Assembly: GCF_000340215.1 (NCBI RefSeq)
Contig: NW_006921544.1
Span: 898,599 to 962,598 of the forward strand
DNA from: Pseudocercospora fijiensis CIRAD86
Lineage: Eukaryota; Ascomycota; Dothideomycetes; Mycosphaerellales; Mycosphaerellaceae
Direction: 5' to 3'
DNA: 64,000 bases
Numbering within the stretch: the first letter of the stretch is position 1; every line of letters starts with the position of its first letter. Both the position numbers and the translations under genes were made by a program. Under the pieces are notes generated by a model, which was not told the origin of the DNA, did not search any database, and saw only the letters and a list, made by a program, of their open reading frames with translations. Below, piece after piece: positions 22,809 to 34,225 of this stretch.

Positions 22809-24794
22809 CTATCGTTAATGTCCTTAAACGTAAGGCTCTTCGCCTAGAAACGGAGGCTAATACGGCTACTAGTCTTACGCTCGCTATAGAAATGTAGGCT
22901 AAAGATCGTCGCTCGACCTGTAACCGTAAGGTCCCTTAAGAAGTTTACGACGAGCGCGCTAAGGCCGAAGTAGCGCGTAAGAAGGCATTGTATACTCGCT
23001 AGGCCCTCCGTAAGGCTACTAAGAAGTATAGCACTCCTTCTAGTACCGACTATAGTACTAACTATAGTACTAACTATAGTAACTCGGATGTTAATATACT
23101 AGATATACTACTAGAAGATGTCTCCTCCGAAGGCTCCTTTAGCGAGCGTAGAGATAGAGGCCTCTCGCCGATCCTATTAACTAAGAATATCTATAGTTCC
23201 TATAAGGGCGATACTATTGCGTATCTTATTACCGAAATCGATATAGTTCCTAAGGCCTCTATAGGCAAAGCTCCTACCGCTCTATCTATCTATTAATAGC
23301 TCGACGACCTTAGTAAGCTAGGTAAAGAGCGGTTTACTATATATACTAACTATATTAAGAAGGCTGCTAAGGTCTATAGTCTCTATACTAGTGCTAAGGC
23401 GAGTGTCCTCGTCGGTCGCCTATTAAAGATTAGTCGCGAGACGTCCTACTACTGCCCCGACCTCTCTAGGACTCTACGTATTTAACCCTACTAGTACTAT
23501 TACTCGCGATCTTACGCTAACTAAGCGTCGGTATAAGTTAATTACTAGCATTCTCGGCTAAGGCACCTCCTTCGACCGCTTTCGTTAGACTAGTAATACT
23601 ATCTTCCCTCGGGTCTTCGGTTAGATATAGTCGCCTCGTAGAGCGTACCTTCCTCTTATCGTCGACCTAATATAGGAGGAGTTTCGCATATTCTTTTAGC
23701 ATATGCGTAAACTGCCTAAGTCTAAGTAGGAAGGCCGTAATGCCCTTTAAACCTATAAAGTAAGCAACTAAATCGTCCGTTAGTATCCCGCCTTATAGCT
23801 CTTAGCCGTTGCCCTTCGACCTAATTACGTATACGAGCTTATTTCCGTCCCTAAGCCTACTAAGTACTTTAAGGTAGGTAATAGCGGTTATAAGAACTGC
23901 CCTACTAAGGAGACTTCTCGTCTTAGACAAGATATAGTTAAGCTCGTAGCTAGTAAGGGTACTAGCTATCTACGTATTAAGGTTTCTCTTATATCTAAAG
24001 ATAAGACCGCCTATTTAACTATTATCGAGGGCATATACGAACTAGAGGTCTTCGAGAACTAGGTTAAGAAGCTTAATACCCGTAGCCTAGTTCTACTAAA
24101 CAAGATTAGTAAGCTTACTAACAAGCACCTTACTAACGACGACCTCGGCTATATGTTCGACGGTTAGCCTAACGAAGGCGAGGTAGCTTAGTAGATCCTT
24201 AACCCTCTAAAGGAATGCGAAGTCTCTATTTAGATACTATACCTTCCGTATAGTAATCTAAAGCCCGAGAGCGACTATATATTAATCGACCTAGGCTACT
24301 CTCGTATTATCGACGGTACTAAGATTAAGGGCTACGATAACTTAACCGTCGCTAAGGTTGCTAAGGCGCACCGTAATCTAACCGCCCTTCTAGGTTCTAA
24401 CACCTTCGTACCGTTCGCCTTCCCTACCGCTATCTTAGTCGAAGGCCTTAGTTACATTTCCGATACCCTAGTCGGCAGAATTCCTTAGTTAAGTTACGTT
24501 ATTTAGAACGAAGTTAAACAAATCCTCTAGTTTAGTAAAGAGGAGCTTAAGGACTATCTACGCGAGTAGGAGAAGTCTATATAGGACAAGGCTACTAACC
24601 TCCTCGTTAATTAAGCTTACTTCGAGGTAGAGTACTTTAGTACTAATAGCTTTAATACCTACGGAGGAGTTTAGGAGAATCGACTAGCTAATAAGGTTAT
24701 TACTAGTAAGGATTACGGTGCATTAAAGCAGCAGTAAGACAGCGTAGTAGATTAGTTGTTTAGGAAGTTGTTTTTGCATATTAATAGAATCTAG
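22809..24794 (+). pseudogene. ORF3 of A1, C-terminal part
   Basis: Continues ORF3 after the hAT insertion. About 22830-23030: charged helical segment rich in Ala/Glu/Lys/Arg, a probable coiled coil. 23035-23160: Ser/Asn/Asp-rich linker. 23160-23430: second conserved region. Near 23430-23500 A1 lacks about 75 bp present in A2 and changes frame. 23500-24790: long conserved C-terminal region ending just before the palindrome at 24799. No catalytic signature recognised. A2 gives the better model of the full protein (about 930 codons). Confidence 0.65.
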
Positions 24795-24798
24795 TAAC

Positions 24799-24821
24799 AA
24801 TGCTACCCCGGGGGTATTATT
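24799..24821 (+). repeat. CCCC/GGGG palindrome after A1 ORF3
   Basis: Arms AATGCTACCCC and GGGGGTATTATT, a few bases after the apparent ORF3 stop. Counterpart in A2 at 55071. Confidence 0.9.
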
Positions 24822-24923
24822 GCGGAGTTTCTAAAAAATAGCCTTAGCTGAGATGCCTAAGGTACCCTATATAACTGTTTGTTTGTTTTAAGCGCGCAAT
24901 GTGAAGCGTATCTAGTTAGACAC

Positions 24924-24938
24924 GAAGAAAGGGAGGGA
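24924..24938 (+). promoter_or_regulatory. Polypurine tract of A1
   Basis: GAAGAAAGGGAGGGA directly before the 3' LTR, identical in A2 (55190-55204). This is the expected plus-strand priming site and fixes the orientation and LTR start. Confidence 0.85.
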
Positions 24939-25218
24939 TATTAGCTAGTAACCGGCCCTACATACCTAGGCTAAGTTTTGAGCCTATATAAGAGGCCTCC
25001 TTCTATATTATAGATAGAGCACTAACCTCGTATAGCACATTGTTTATATTGCACTTCTATAATGCCTATATTGCAGGGCTCTAGTTATTAGCCTAAGCAA
25101 CTGTCTTGTTATCCTATTATACTAAACATAGCTACCTATATTGCTATAGGTTATGTTACCCTCGGTAGCCTATACTATTACTGCTAGTAGTAGTAGTAGT
25201 ATTAGTTTTCGTCCTTTA
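24939..25218 (+). repeat. 3' LTR of A1
   Basis: 280 bp, same length as the 5' LTR; differences noticed are transitions. Confidence 0.93.
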
Positions 25219-25222
25219 ATAG
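25219..25222. repeat. Target-site duplication ATAG, right of A1
   Basis: Matches 9252-9255. Confidence 0.75.
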
Positions 25223-25890
25223 ATAGGTAGTAAAGGTTTAGCTTAAATACTTAATTGCTAACTCTCTAGATTATACTAGTATAACTATCGACTAGGACCG
25301 GCTATCTTAGCTACCCGATAGTTAAGAAGGAGAGTCTATTCTTTATCGTATAAATATTAAGGAATACGATAAAGTATAGCTTCTACTACCTCCTCTACCC
25401 TAAGACGTAAAATAAGCTTTAGCTATAGACAACGCTAACCCTACTATCGTAGAAGATACCGAAAACAACTTTACTAACTATCTAGAAGAGTCGGCGCTTC
25501 CCTAAGTATATATTCTATAAGGCTAGCGAGAGCAGATTTAAGACTTGCTTAATAAGTAGGATATTTAGCGACGCTAGCGTAACGACCGTATACGACGAGA
25601 AGCTATAGAGCGCCGAATATAGCGTTCTTAGATAGATACGTCTAGGGACGAAGATATAGTAGCTAACTAGACCTAGCTTATAATACTACCGTTCGATCTA
25701 GTACCTTTATATAAGTTTAATAAGACCGAGCGTCTTATATCGAGAGTATTCCCGACGCTATTTCTATAGGGATCTAGAGAGTTAGTTAAGGTTCGTTAGC
25801 GCGGTATATCGTACAATAACTATCTTAAGTACCTTATTAAGTAGGATAATAGTACTAGACCTCGCTACTACCTATTTGCGTTATATCCGC
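25223..25890 (+). pseudogene. Helitron Rep-helicase, part 2
   Basis: Resumes the protein interrupted at 9255 in the matching frame: LKYLIANSLDYTSITID followed by RLSQLPD is the typical Helitron sequence after the DUF6570 block. Then comes an acidic segment (25400-25680) and the start of Helitron_like_N, ending at RPRYYLFALYP where B is inserted. Stops are at Gln/Trp codons. Confidence 0.85.
25886..25890. repeat. Target-site duplication TCCGC, left of B
   Basis: Perfect 5-bp match to 39860-39864. Confidence 0.9.
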
Positions 25891-26086
25891 TATAAGAAGG
25901 GTTATATTAGTAGGTAGATAGGGTAGTAGTAGGTATAGTAGTATTCGATAAGAATCTAGAAGAAGAGGGAGGAAGGTAGGAGAGTTAGCCTAATGCTAAG
26001 CGCTAAGCCCTACCTAAGGTATCGAGACCCTAGCTTTACTCGGCCTAATTATATACTAATTACGTATAGCCTCTTTAGCCCTAATA
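25891..26086 (-). repeat. 3' LTR of B
   Basis: 196 bp, direct repeat of 39664-39859. On the minus strand it begins TATTAGGGC and ends CCTTCTTATA, consistent with RIP-altered TG...CA ends. No clear polypurine tract remains beside it. Confidence 0.92.
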
Positions 26087-27108
26087 TACGCTTCCCTTCT
26101 AAAGGCCGCGCCCTCGTAGCCTTTCTATATTCTAATCTAGCCCTCTATTACTACTAACTTAGTAATCTAATAAGCTACTTAGCCGCGCTAAATTAAACAC
26201 TTAACTACCTAATTATATAACTATATTAAACCTTACCTTCTAATATAATGTCTAACTCTAACTACGCTATCCTTGTATATAATAAAGTAAAGTAATATAT
26301 ATCTATAAGAATTAAGGGCTATCGACTAATTATAATATAGGCGCGACTTCCCTACTATAATAGGTAGGCGTACGAGGTATTATAGCACTGCCTCCGTTCT
26401 AAGTAATATCGTTCTAAGTTCTTTACGTCTACTCTAAAAGACCTAGAAATGTCCGCTCCGAGGGGTTGTTCTTATTATTACGAGAGCTATTATTATTCGT
26501 AGTTTCGCCTACCCTAATTAGTTAGGTTTAGTAGCCTTTAATTGTTAATTAATCTTATCTTTTTAAAATATAGTTCGTCTAGTTTCTATAGGTAAAGGCT
26601 ATTATAAGTATAATAGTTAAGGTTCGCCTCGCTTAAAGGGTTAGAAAGATCGAGGAGTAACCTATTATCCGCAAGATCGACCCTAGCTAGCTTAGCTCTA
26701 TATTGTTGCCCTTAGTTAGTCTATTAATCGCTCAATCTTTTAAGCCTTAAGCCCTTCGAACGACTTCTTTTTAGCCTAGTTAGTATAGCGTTTCCCGGCC
26801 TTAGGCAGTAGTATAGGTAAGTTAGCCCTCGTAGGTATAGCGATAATAGCAAATAATATTAATAATAGCGGCGCTAGCCGGCTTAGCGCTAACTTTACCT
26901 TACTTCTAATTTCCGTCTTCGACTAGTAACGCTTTAACTAGTAACACACTCCGTAATACCGTTACTAATATAGCCGCGCCGTCCTCTAACTATTACTAGC
27001 TCGTAGCGCGACGCTATTATTATTACTATTATTATCCGCGCGCGCGCGACGTCCTCGCCGATCGCCTAGGCCTCGAGACTTCGATAGAATAAAGAAACAA
27101 GAGAGGGA
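26087..27108 (-). other. 3' non-coding region of B (distal part)
   Basis: No coding frame recognised. Contains short simple repeats: an ATT/TTA-rich stretch and (CG)n near 27000-27050. About 26140-26740 matches 5380-6150 on the opposite strand. C is inserted at 27113. Confidence 0.6.
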
Positions 27109-27113
27109 CCTAA
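27109..27113. repeat. Target-site duplication CCTAA, left of C
   Basis: Perfect 5-bp match to 34012-34016. Confidence 0.95.
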
Positions 27114-27459
27114 TGTTACGGATCTGATTGGTTAGAGTCCTTATATAATCTTAGAGCGACGCCAAGACTAGTAGGCTGAGCTGTCGCTCTATCTTACTAG
27201 GAGCGATAGGAGCGGTCGAGAGCGACAGCGTCGCTTACGTCGCTTACGACTATAGACAAGATGTCTCCTTTGTATTTAGGAACGCCGGAATGCCCTTATA
27301 GCTCGAGGCGTTCAACTTATGTTACCTACTCACTAATTAGAATTACCTTTGTACCAATTATTCTATCTCTACCTCCCGCTTGTATTAGCCTCTCTAAAGA
27401 AGCCTCGGCTTGCACGTAATAAGAAGTCACTTAACGATCTGTCGCGAGTAACCGTAACA
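27114..27459 (+). repeat. 5' LTR of C
   Basis: 346 bp. Compared with the 3' LTR about fifteen differences are visible, all C/T or G/A, so RIP rather than ordinary mutation explains the divergence. Confidence 0.95.
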
Positions 27460-29430
27460 CTTTGAACGCCCTTAGGATAAGTGCCTTATTACAAGTCGGA
27501 AGGGGAACTCCCGCCCCTAGCGAGACAGGCAGTACTCGACGTACTACCTCTAGTGCTAGTAATGCACTAGGAACCTATACCGGAAACGATTCTCTTAAGA
27601 TCGGAAAGCTAGACTTTTATTACGGCGACCGAGACAAGTTCGATACCTAGGTTAGCTAGATAGATATGTATTTCATATTCAACTAGGTTTAAGATAACTT
27701 AAAGCTAGTCTTCGCAACGACGTTTATACGAGGCAGGGCTCAGTATTAGGTTAAACTATTTCTTAGGACCTATCTAGATAGTAACGGGACCGACAATTCG
27801 GATAGAATCTTCGCAAGCTACGAAAATCTTAAGCGTGCGATAAAGAAGGTCTTTAGATCTTCTAACGAAGTTGCTACCGCAGTTAGGGTTATCTAACATT
27901 TAACTTAGAAGGGGTTATATGCCGATTACGCCGCTAAATTTTAGGAATACGCCTAACTTACGGATTAGGACGACGAAGCTCTTATAACAATGTATCGGCG
28001 AGGTCTTAAGAACAACGTTAAAGACGAGCTTATACGCGACGGTAGAAAAATAGATAATATAGGAACATTAGTTAAGGTTACGATCGATCTCGACGATAGG
28101 CTCTACGAACGAGCTTTAGAACGACGTTACGATTCTAAGACTTCTAGAAAAGCTAGTTATACTCCTAGATACGATAATAGACGAAACTATAGTACCTACG
28201 ATAAACCAAAAGGGAACAACTACTACGGTACGCAACCAATAGAGCTAGACGCTACCTAGAAGGGTCGAGCAATTAAAGGAAGAAAAGGCAAGAGTTCGCC
28301 TAAGAAAGTAGGAAGATTGACTTGCTATACGTATAGCAAGGAAGGCTATATAGCACGGAACTGCCGCGGCAAGAATATAGTGCGACGCGAACAGTTCAAT
28401 ATAATACAACGAAAGGACTCGGGTAGAGAAGGCTACCGAATAGTAGTAGAGCTATACTCTATTAATAACGCGCCGAGGACCTACGTAGAGGTCGTAAAGA
28501 AAGAGCTACGACAAATCTGTATAATAGCACGACGACAAGAACCCGTATATAGAACCCTTTACTAGAGATTCTATTACGACGACTAATGCTAAATTTATTA
28601 TTCTACTAAAGTAGAAGTAGGATTTTTCCCTTAGATTAGGCGACTCGTACGAGAAGATGCGAAATCCTAGTTAGAAGAAGAAACGATTAATGAATCTTGC
28701 TTAGATGCCGACGATAAAGAAAACCGAGATCCGGAAGCTTTATTCCCTCCCGGGGAGGAGTTAGGAGCTATCCTAGAAGTACCGGAGTCCCCTTAGTAAG
28801 AGGAGGAACAGCAAGAAGATTTAGAAGGAAGTCTAGATACCGAGGAAGAAACTACGAATAAAGAAAGTAAAGACGAATTCGGGATTAACGACGATACGAT
28901 CCTTATATTCACAATAGATGCACCTATAGTAGCGCGAACAATCGCCTTATATCTAGTACGCAAATACGAGGAAATGTTTCTAAAGGTTAACGGACAACGG
29001 AGGGTCGATCCTATCTAATTTAATTATTTCTAGATAAGCTTACGGGCAAAATTCTAGAATCACCCCCGGATACCTATAGACTATGCGTACTATAACTTCA
29101 TTACGGAGCGAGTACCGATAGGAAGTATAATTACGCCCTACGGATACGTCCTACCCGACGAAAGGACGATTATTACTTAAGATATGCGTTAGACGGTCTA
29201 GCGATTAAATTAGTAATACCGAAAGGCTATAGCAGCGTAGGGACAAGATATATGCAACGATACCCTCGAGGAAAAATTATATGCCGAAGAAGCACGAACG
29301 GTAGGACTACGGATCCGTAACTAGTTAGAACAACGTTAGGCTACTAATTAGTCGGGAAACGGACTAACTCTCTAGATTAGAGCGTTCTAAGAGAGTTCCT
29401 TAATACCGAAAGCGCTTAAGCATTAATAGC
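27460..29430 (+). pseudogene. gag of C
   Basis: Frame 0, almost continuous from just after the LTR. About 27580-28130: capsid-type domain (KLDFYYGDRDKFDT, then a helical region ending TIDLDDRLYERALERRY). About 28130-28310: basic Tyr/Arg/Lys-rich linker. 28322-28365: CCHC zinc knuckle, C-Y-T-Y-S-K-E-G-Y-I-A-R-N-C, in which the second Cys and the His have become Tyr. About 28650-28900: acidic C-terminal region. Pol lies in frame 2 with a short overlap near 29400-29450, pointing to a -1 frameshift. No ATG at the start is evident (TTG at 27462). Confidence 0.85.
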
Positions 29431-32400
29431 AGTCTTCCGCATAAAAGTTATCGTTAACGGGTACCCGACGAGTATATTAATAGATTCCGGAGCGAGCGGG
29501 AACTTTGCCTCCGAATTATTCGTTAAAAGCCGAGGGATCGCAACCCGAAGCAGAAGAGAAGGAGCGTATAAACTCATAGCAGTAGATAGGTTACCGCTAC
29601 CTAGTGTAGAACGAGAAACGATACCGTTACTACTAGCTATCTAATAGCACTACGAGGAGATTGTCTTAGATGTTACTAACATAGCTAGTTATAACATTGT
29701 ATTAGGTATACCTTAGTTAAGAAAGCATAACCTAGTCGTAGACTAGAGAAAAGGAGTACTTACATTTAAGGAATGCGACTATATAATCGGCATTCAACCT
29801 ATATAGCGGCAGCGTTCGTAGGCAGATAAGATTGATAAACGTAGGGCGATTCGTAAAACGTTTGCGTCGATAGGAATTACGGAGAACTATATTCAACCCG
29901 GATCGATACTACCGTTAGGTTAGGAGGGTTATAACAATAATTACGGGAAGGATAGAAGTTATATACTATCGAAGAATGAAACTAGAATCTCGGACCTAGA
30001 CATTCCTAAAGAGTATAGTAAGTAGAAGCGACTCTTTAAAGAGGAGAGAGGCAAGGCAGCCTTACCTAAACACTAACTATAGGATTATAAAATACACTTA
30101 CAGCCTAGGAAAGAGCCTCTATAGGGACCCTTATACGCAATGTCTAAGAAAGAGCTCAAAACCCTAGACAAGTAGCTAAAAGAGAAATTAGAAAAAGGCT
30201 AGATACGGAAGTCGACATCCTCGGCAGCCTTACTAGTAATGTTCGTTCCGAAAGCCGGATTAGACGAAGGACGGCTAGTAGTCGATTTTAGACGACTTAA
30301 CGACATTACAATTAAGAATCGGTACCCACTACCGAACATCGAAGAAATGCAAGACCGATTAACTAGATCAGACTAGTATACGAAGATTGACCTACGCGAT
30401 ACGTTTTATGCAATACGTATAGTAGCTAGATACGAATAGATGACAGCATTCCGAACAAGATATAGGCTTTACGAATTCTTAGTTATACCTATAGGACTTA
30501 CAAATGCCCTAGCGTTATGTTAAGACCTTATAAACGAAGTCCTCCGAGACCTTCTAGATATATACGTTATCGCATATATAGACGATATCTTAGTCTATAC
30601 TAAAGGAGCTCTCGCGGACTATATACGAATAGTGTAGGACGTCTTTGAACGATTTACTCAAGTAGGATTTAAGACTACACCTAAGAAATGCGAATTCTAT
30701 AAGAAGGAAGTTAAATTCCTAGGATTTATTATTAGCACTATAGGAATCAGGATCGATCTAGAAAAAACCAAGTTAATATAGGAATGGCCAACGCCTATAT
30801 GCGTTAAAGACGTACAATCATTCCTAGGATTAGCTAACTATAACAGGAAATTCATCGAGGGCTATTCTAAGACAGCGGCACCCCTTACGGAGCTTACAAA
30901 GAAAGACAAGAAATAGAACTAGAGCACGAAGGAAGACGAAGCGTTTAGGCAGCTAAAGAAGCAATGCGTTTCTACGCTAACGCTACGATTATTCGATGGG
31001 AGTAAGGCGGTCTAGATAGAAATAGACGCGTCGGATAGGGCTATAGGAGCATGCCTTATATAGGAGCATAACGGGAAACGACACCCGGTAGCCTATTACT
31101 CGAGAAAGATGTCACCCGCGGAACAGAACTACGATATCTATAATAAGGAGCTACTTGCAATAGTTGCATTACTGTAATACTAGCGAGTATACGCGGAAGG
31201 AGCACTAAGTCTTACGATTCTTTCTAATTATAAGAATCTAACTTACTTCACTACGACTAAAGTACTAACCCGAAGATAGGCCCGCTAGTCGGAGCTACTA
31301 GGGCAGTACAAGTTCGAAATCCGCTATACCCTAGGACGCGAGAACGGACGAGCCGACGCACTAAGCCGCCGTAGCGACTATATAGAGGGTTACGAACTAG
31401 TATAGCAGCAGATATTAAAAGCAAACCAAGACGGAAGCCTTAGTACTAACACAAAAGAATTCAACTATATTATACGAGTTCTTTAGGATACAGAAGAACA
31501 GTTTCCAATCGAATACGGGAAATACTAAGTACCTAAGGAACGAGTTACGGAGTGTATACGACAATACTACGACGGACTAGAAAATGGACACCCTAGAGTT
31601 TCAAAAACAATAGAACTAGTTAAGCGAAGCTTCGGATTCCTACACATGCGACAACGAGTTCTAGAATATATTAAGAAATGTCTACAATGTTAGCGTAACA
31701 AGGCTGATAGACACGCTAGATATAGACATATCCAATTTAGGACGCTACTAGATAAACTATAGGACGAGGTTACAATAGACTTTATTACGAAACTACCGAA
31801 GTCTAAGGATCCGGTTACAGGACATAGCTACGATATAATACTTGTTATAGTCGATAGGCTTACGAAATACGTATACTTCATTCCTGCTAACGAAGCAAGT
31901 ACGGCAGAGCAACTCGGATACCTCGTACTAGATAGACTTGTACGATACTACGGATTTCTAAAGACCTATATTACGGATAGAGACAAGCTCTTTACGTCAA
32001 ACTACTAGAAGACGCTTATAGCGACGCTTGGAATTAAGTATAAGCTATTAACGGCATACTATCTATAGATAGACGGCTAAACGGAAGTTAAGAATTAGGC
32101 CTTAGAGGTATACTTACGGCACTACGTTAATTACGCACAAAACAATTAGGCATCGCTATTGCCTATAGTACAACTTGCACTAAACAACTAACAATCTAAG
32201 ACTACGAAAGAGACACTATTCTTCGCTAATTTTGGGAAACATCCGCAGCTATTCGGGGAATAGTATTTACAGCATCTATACGCGGATAAAGCGATAGTCG
32301 CTTTAGAAGACTTAAAGCAGGTGTATAAAGAATTGTAAAGGGCAATTGCCGAGTCTTAAGAAAAGATTACGGGACTATATAATGCTAAACGAAAAATGGC

Positions 32401-32812
32401 ACCTTAGCTAAAAAAGGGGGATAAGGTCTACCTCCTAATAAAGAATCTAAAAACCCGGAGATCGACTAAGAAACTAGACTACGTTAAAGTCGGGCCATTT
32501 CTAATTGATGAGCCTAAAGGACTAGTTAATTACCGACTTAAACTACCGGACGACGCGAAAATCCACCTAGTATTCTATATCTCTATACTAGAACCTGCAG
32601 ACGCCGAAACACCGTATCAAGAAACATTTCACTTCTAACCTAAGGAAGAAAATGAGTTTAAAGTCGAAAAGATCCTAGATTAGCAAGGTTAGAAATACCT
32701 TATCAAATGGAAAGGATACCCATATTTAGAAAACACCTAGGAACTAAAAGAAAACCTACAGAACTGTTAGCAGATAATCAAAAAATTTCAAAACCGAACA
32801 AAAAAGAAATAA
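29430..32812 (+). pseudogene. pol of C (protease, RT, RNase H, integrase, chromodomain)
   Basis: Frame 2 throughout, with stops only where Gln or Trp is expected. Protease: ILIDSGASGNF (29474-29506). RT: VVDFRRLNDITIKNRYPLP (about 30279), polymerase site AYIDDILVYTKG (about 30570). RNase H: IEIDASDRAIGACL (about 31020), tether LGRENGRADALSRR (31335-31376). Integrase: zinc-binding H...CLQC near 31640-31690, core with DFITKLP and ITDRDKLF, then KGDKVYLL. Chromodomain at 32653-32760 (EFKVEKIL, LIKWKGYPY). TAA 32810-32812 is the likely stop. The best preserved Pol in the window. Confidence 0.93.
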
Positions 32813-32976
32813 CTAGTATAGGAATTGAACCTACGACCTCTTAGACCCTATCGATTATAGCGCCTTAGAGTTCTTAACGACCTAGGGCAGTATAGCTCGA
32901 GGAGCGGGGACTCTAATAGCGTACCTAGCAACTATGTCTTTTATAGCTAAGAATTATACTACTAGACCAACTAGCT
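32811..32976 (-). tRNA. tRNA-Pro-like sequence with a long insert or intron (antisense in C)
   Basis: On the minus strand: acceptor stem AGCTAGT/ACTAGTT (7 bp, one wobble), D-arm GTCTAGTAGTATAAT, anticodon stem CTTAG/CTAAG (perfect), variable loop AGGTC, T-arm GTAGG-TTCAATT-CCTAT. Layout and the AGGTC and TTCAATT segments match eukaryotic tRNA-Pro. Between the anticodon-stem strands lie about 100 nt instead of 7: CTATA on the left, GGGT on the right. This could be a long intron or an insertion. The anticodon is not certain (AGG if CTA joins GGGT). Probably a decayed copy; function not implied. Confidence 0.5.
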
Positions 32977-33004
32977 AGAAGATAAAATAGATAGGAAACA
33001 TTGA

Positions 33005-33655
33005 AAATATATACCTTTAGGATACTAGACTCTCGGCACTCCTACTAGGAATTTTAGAGGTAGGCTAGGACGTCCTATCTAGACGACTCCAGTTATAAGG
33101 CGATATCTATAATCGGCTATCTAGGGGAAACGGCTCGTTAGTAGGCAACGAGAATATTATCGGCTCTATAGGCAAAGAGCCTAGCTCTCTTTCGAGCTCC
33201 TCCGCCTATTAAATAGAGGCTTCCTCTGCCTTAAGAGCTTATACCTCCCGATCTTCCTTTATACGTAGCGACTTACGTAAGCGACGGACCTTTACGCGAT
33301 ACTCGAAAAGCTTCCGCGTAAGAAGGTCCTCCTCCTCTTCGGCCGCTTCGAGATCTTTAGCTATCTTTAGGCGCGCCTTCCGGATTTTTTTATACTCTAT
33401 ACGAGTAACTTGCATATTACAGGACTAGCCGTATAGGGCGCACTCGGAGCAGCGACCGGAACGGAGATCGACTTTGTAGGATTTATCGGCCTATTCGTAA
33501 TAAAAGCAGCGGATCGGCATTTCGAGGCAGTCGGCAAGGATGTTATTTACGATATTTTCCTTACGCTAACGAGAAGACAAGTCCTTTAATAACTTTGGTA
33601 TAGCAAAGAAGTTAGAATTAGAAAGTTCCGGAATAAGGGACTATCCCGCTTAAGG
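33005..33655 (-). pseudogene. Antisense ORF of C: Cys-rich zinc-binding-like region plus coiled coil
   Basis: Minus strand, open apart from Gln-type stops. Near the N-terminus a methionine (33520) starts MPIRCFYYE, followed by GRCSECALYG and SCNM, a Cys cluster in which at least one Cys appears changed to Tyr. Next comes a long Lys/Arg/Glu/Leu-rich coiled coil (about 33410-33130) and a Pro/Ser-rich tail. Known context: some fungal gypsy elements, such as Botrytis Boty types, carry an extra antisense gene at this place. Whether this is a homologue was not tested. The upstream start is uncertain. Confidence 0.7.
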
Positions 33656-33665
33656 AGGGGGATAG
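33650..33665 (+). promoter_or_regulatory. Polypurine tract of C
   Basis: AAGGAGGGGGATAG directly before the 3' LTR. Confidence 0.8.
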
Positions 33666-34011
33666 TGTTACGGATCTGATTAGTTAGAGTCCTTACATGA
33701 TCTTAGAGCGACGCTAAGACTAGTAGGCTAAGCTGTCGCTCTATCTTACTAGGAGCGACAGGAGCGGTCGAGAGCGATAGCGTCGCTTACGTCGCTTACG
33801 ACTACAGACAAGATGTCTCCTTTGTATTTAGGAACGCCGGAATGCCCTTATAGCTCGAGGCGTTCAACTTATGTTACCTACTTACTAATTAGAATTACCT
33901 TTGTACTAATTATTCTGTCTCTGCCTCCCGCTTATGTTAGCCTCTCTAAAGAAGCCTCGGCTTGCACGTGATAAGAAGTCACTTAACGATCTGTCGCGAG
34001 TAACCGTAACA
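33666..34011 (+). repeat. 3' LTR of C
   Basis: 346 bp, starts TGTTACGGATC, ends CCGTAACA. Confidence 0.95.
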
Positions 34012-34016
34012 CCTAA
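34012..34016. repeat. Target-site duplication CCTAA, right of C
   Basis: Identical to 27109-27113. Confidence 0.95.
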
Positions 34017-34225
34017 ATACTAAGAGAAGGGCCTTATTACGCTAGTAAAGAGGTAGGATCTTTAAAAGAGGCAGGCGATTAGTTAATACGTTATAGCGCG
34101 CTTATAGACACTCGGTACGCGTTTACTATAGTAGTATAGTCTTATCTTTACTAATAATTGCTCGCCTCTAATTAGTTAGCTAATAGCACCCTAGGGGTAG
34201 TATTAATCCTAGGCCTTTCTAGTAA
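34017..34225 (-). other. B sequence between the C insertion and the pol end
   Basis: Proximal part of the B 3' non-coding region, no gene seen. Holds the palindrome at 34182. Confidence 0.55.
34182..34204 (-). repeat. CCCC/GGGG palindrome downstream of B pol
   Basis: On the plus strand AATAGCACCC then TAGGGGTAGTATT. The only copy outside family A, yet again close after a pol end. Confidence 0.8.

Larger units (their letters stand above)
9256..25218 (+). mobile_element. Gypsy family A, copy A1 (complete, interrupted by hAT)
   Basis: 15,963 bp, about 12.26 kb without the hAT element and its duplicated target. Order: 280-bp LTR, 0.75-kb leader, gag-protease, pol (RT, RNase H, integrase), 1.1-kb spacer, ORF3, polypurine tract, 280-bp LTR. 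It is large for a fungal gypsy element because of the leader, spacer and ORF3. LTR ends read TA...TA, probably RIP products of TG...CA. The 4-bp target duplication recurs in A2. Confidence 0.9.
27114..34011 (+). mobile_element. Gypsy chromovirus C (complete, youngest LTR element)
   Basis: 6,898 bp. LTRs of 346 bp with intact TGTTACGG...CCGTAACA ends and a perfect CCTAA duplication. Gag and Pol are almost full length, broken mainly by Gln-to-stop changes. Between pol and the 3' LTR lie an antisense tRNA-Pro-like sequence and an antisense Cys-rich ORF. Much CpA/TpG survives, in line with the most recent insertion in the nest. Confidence 0.95.
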
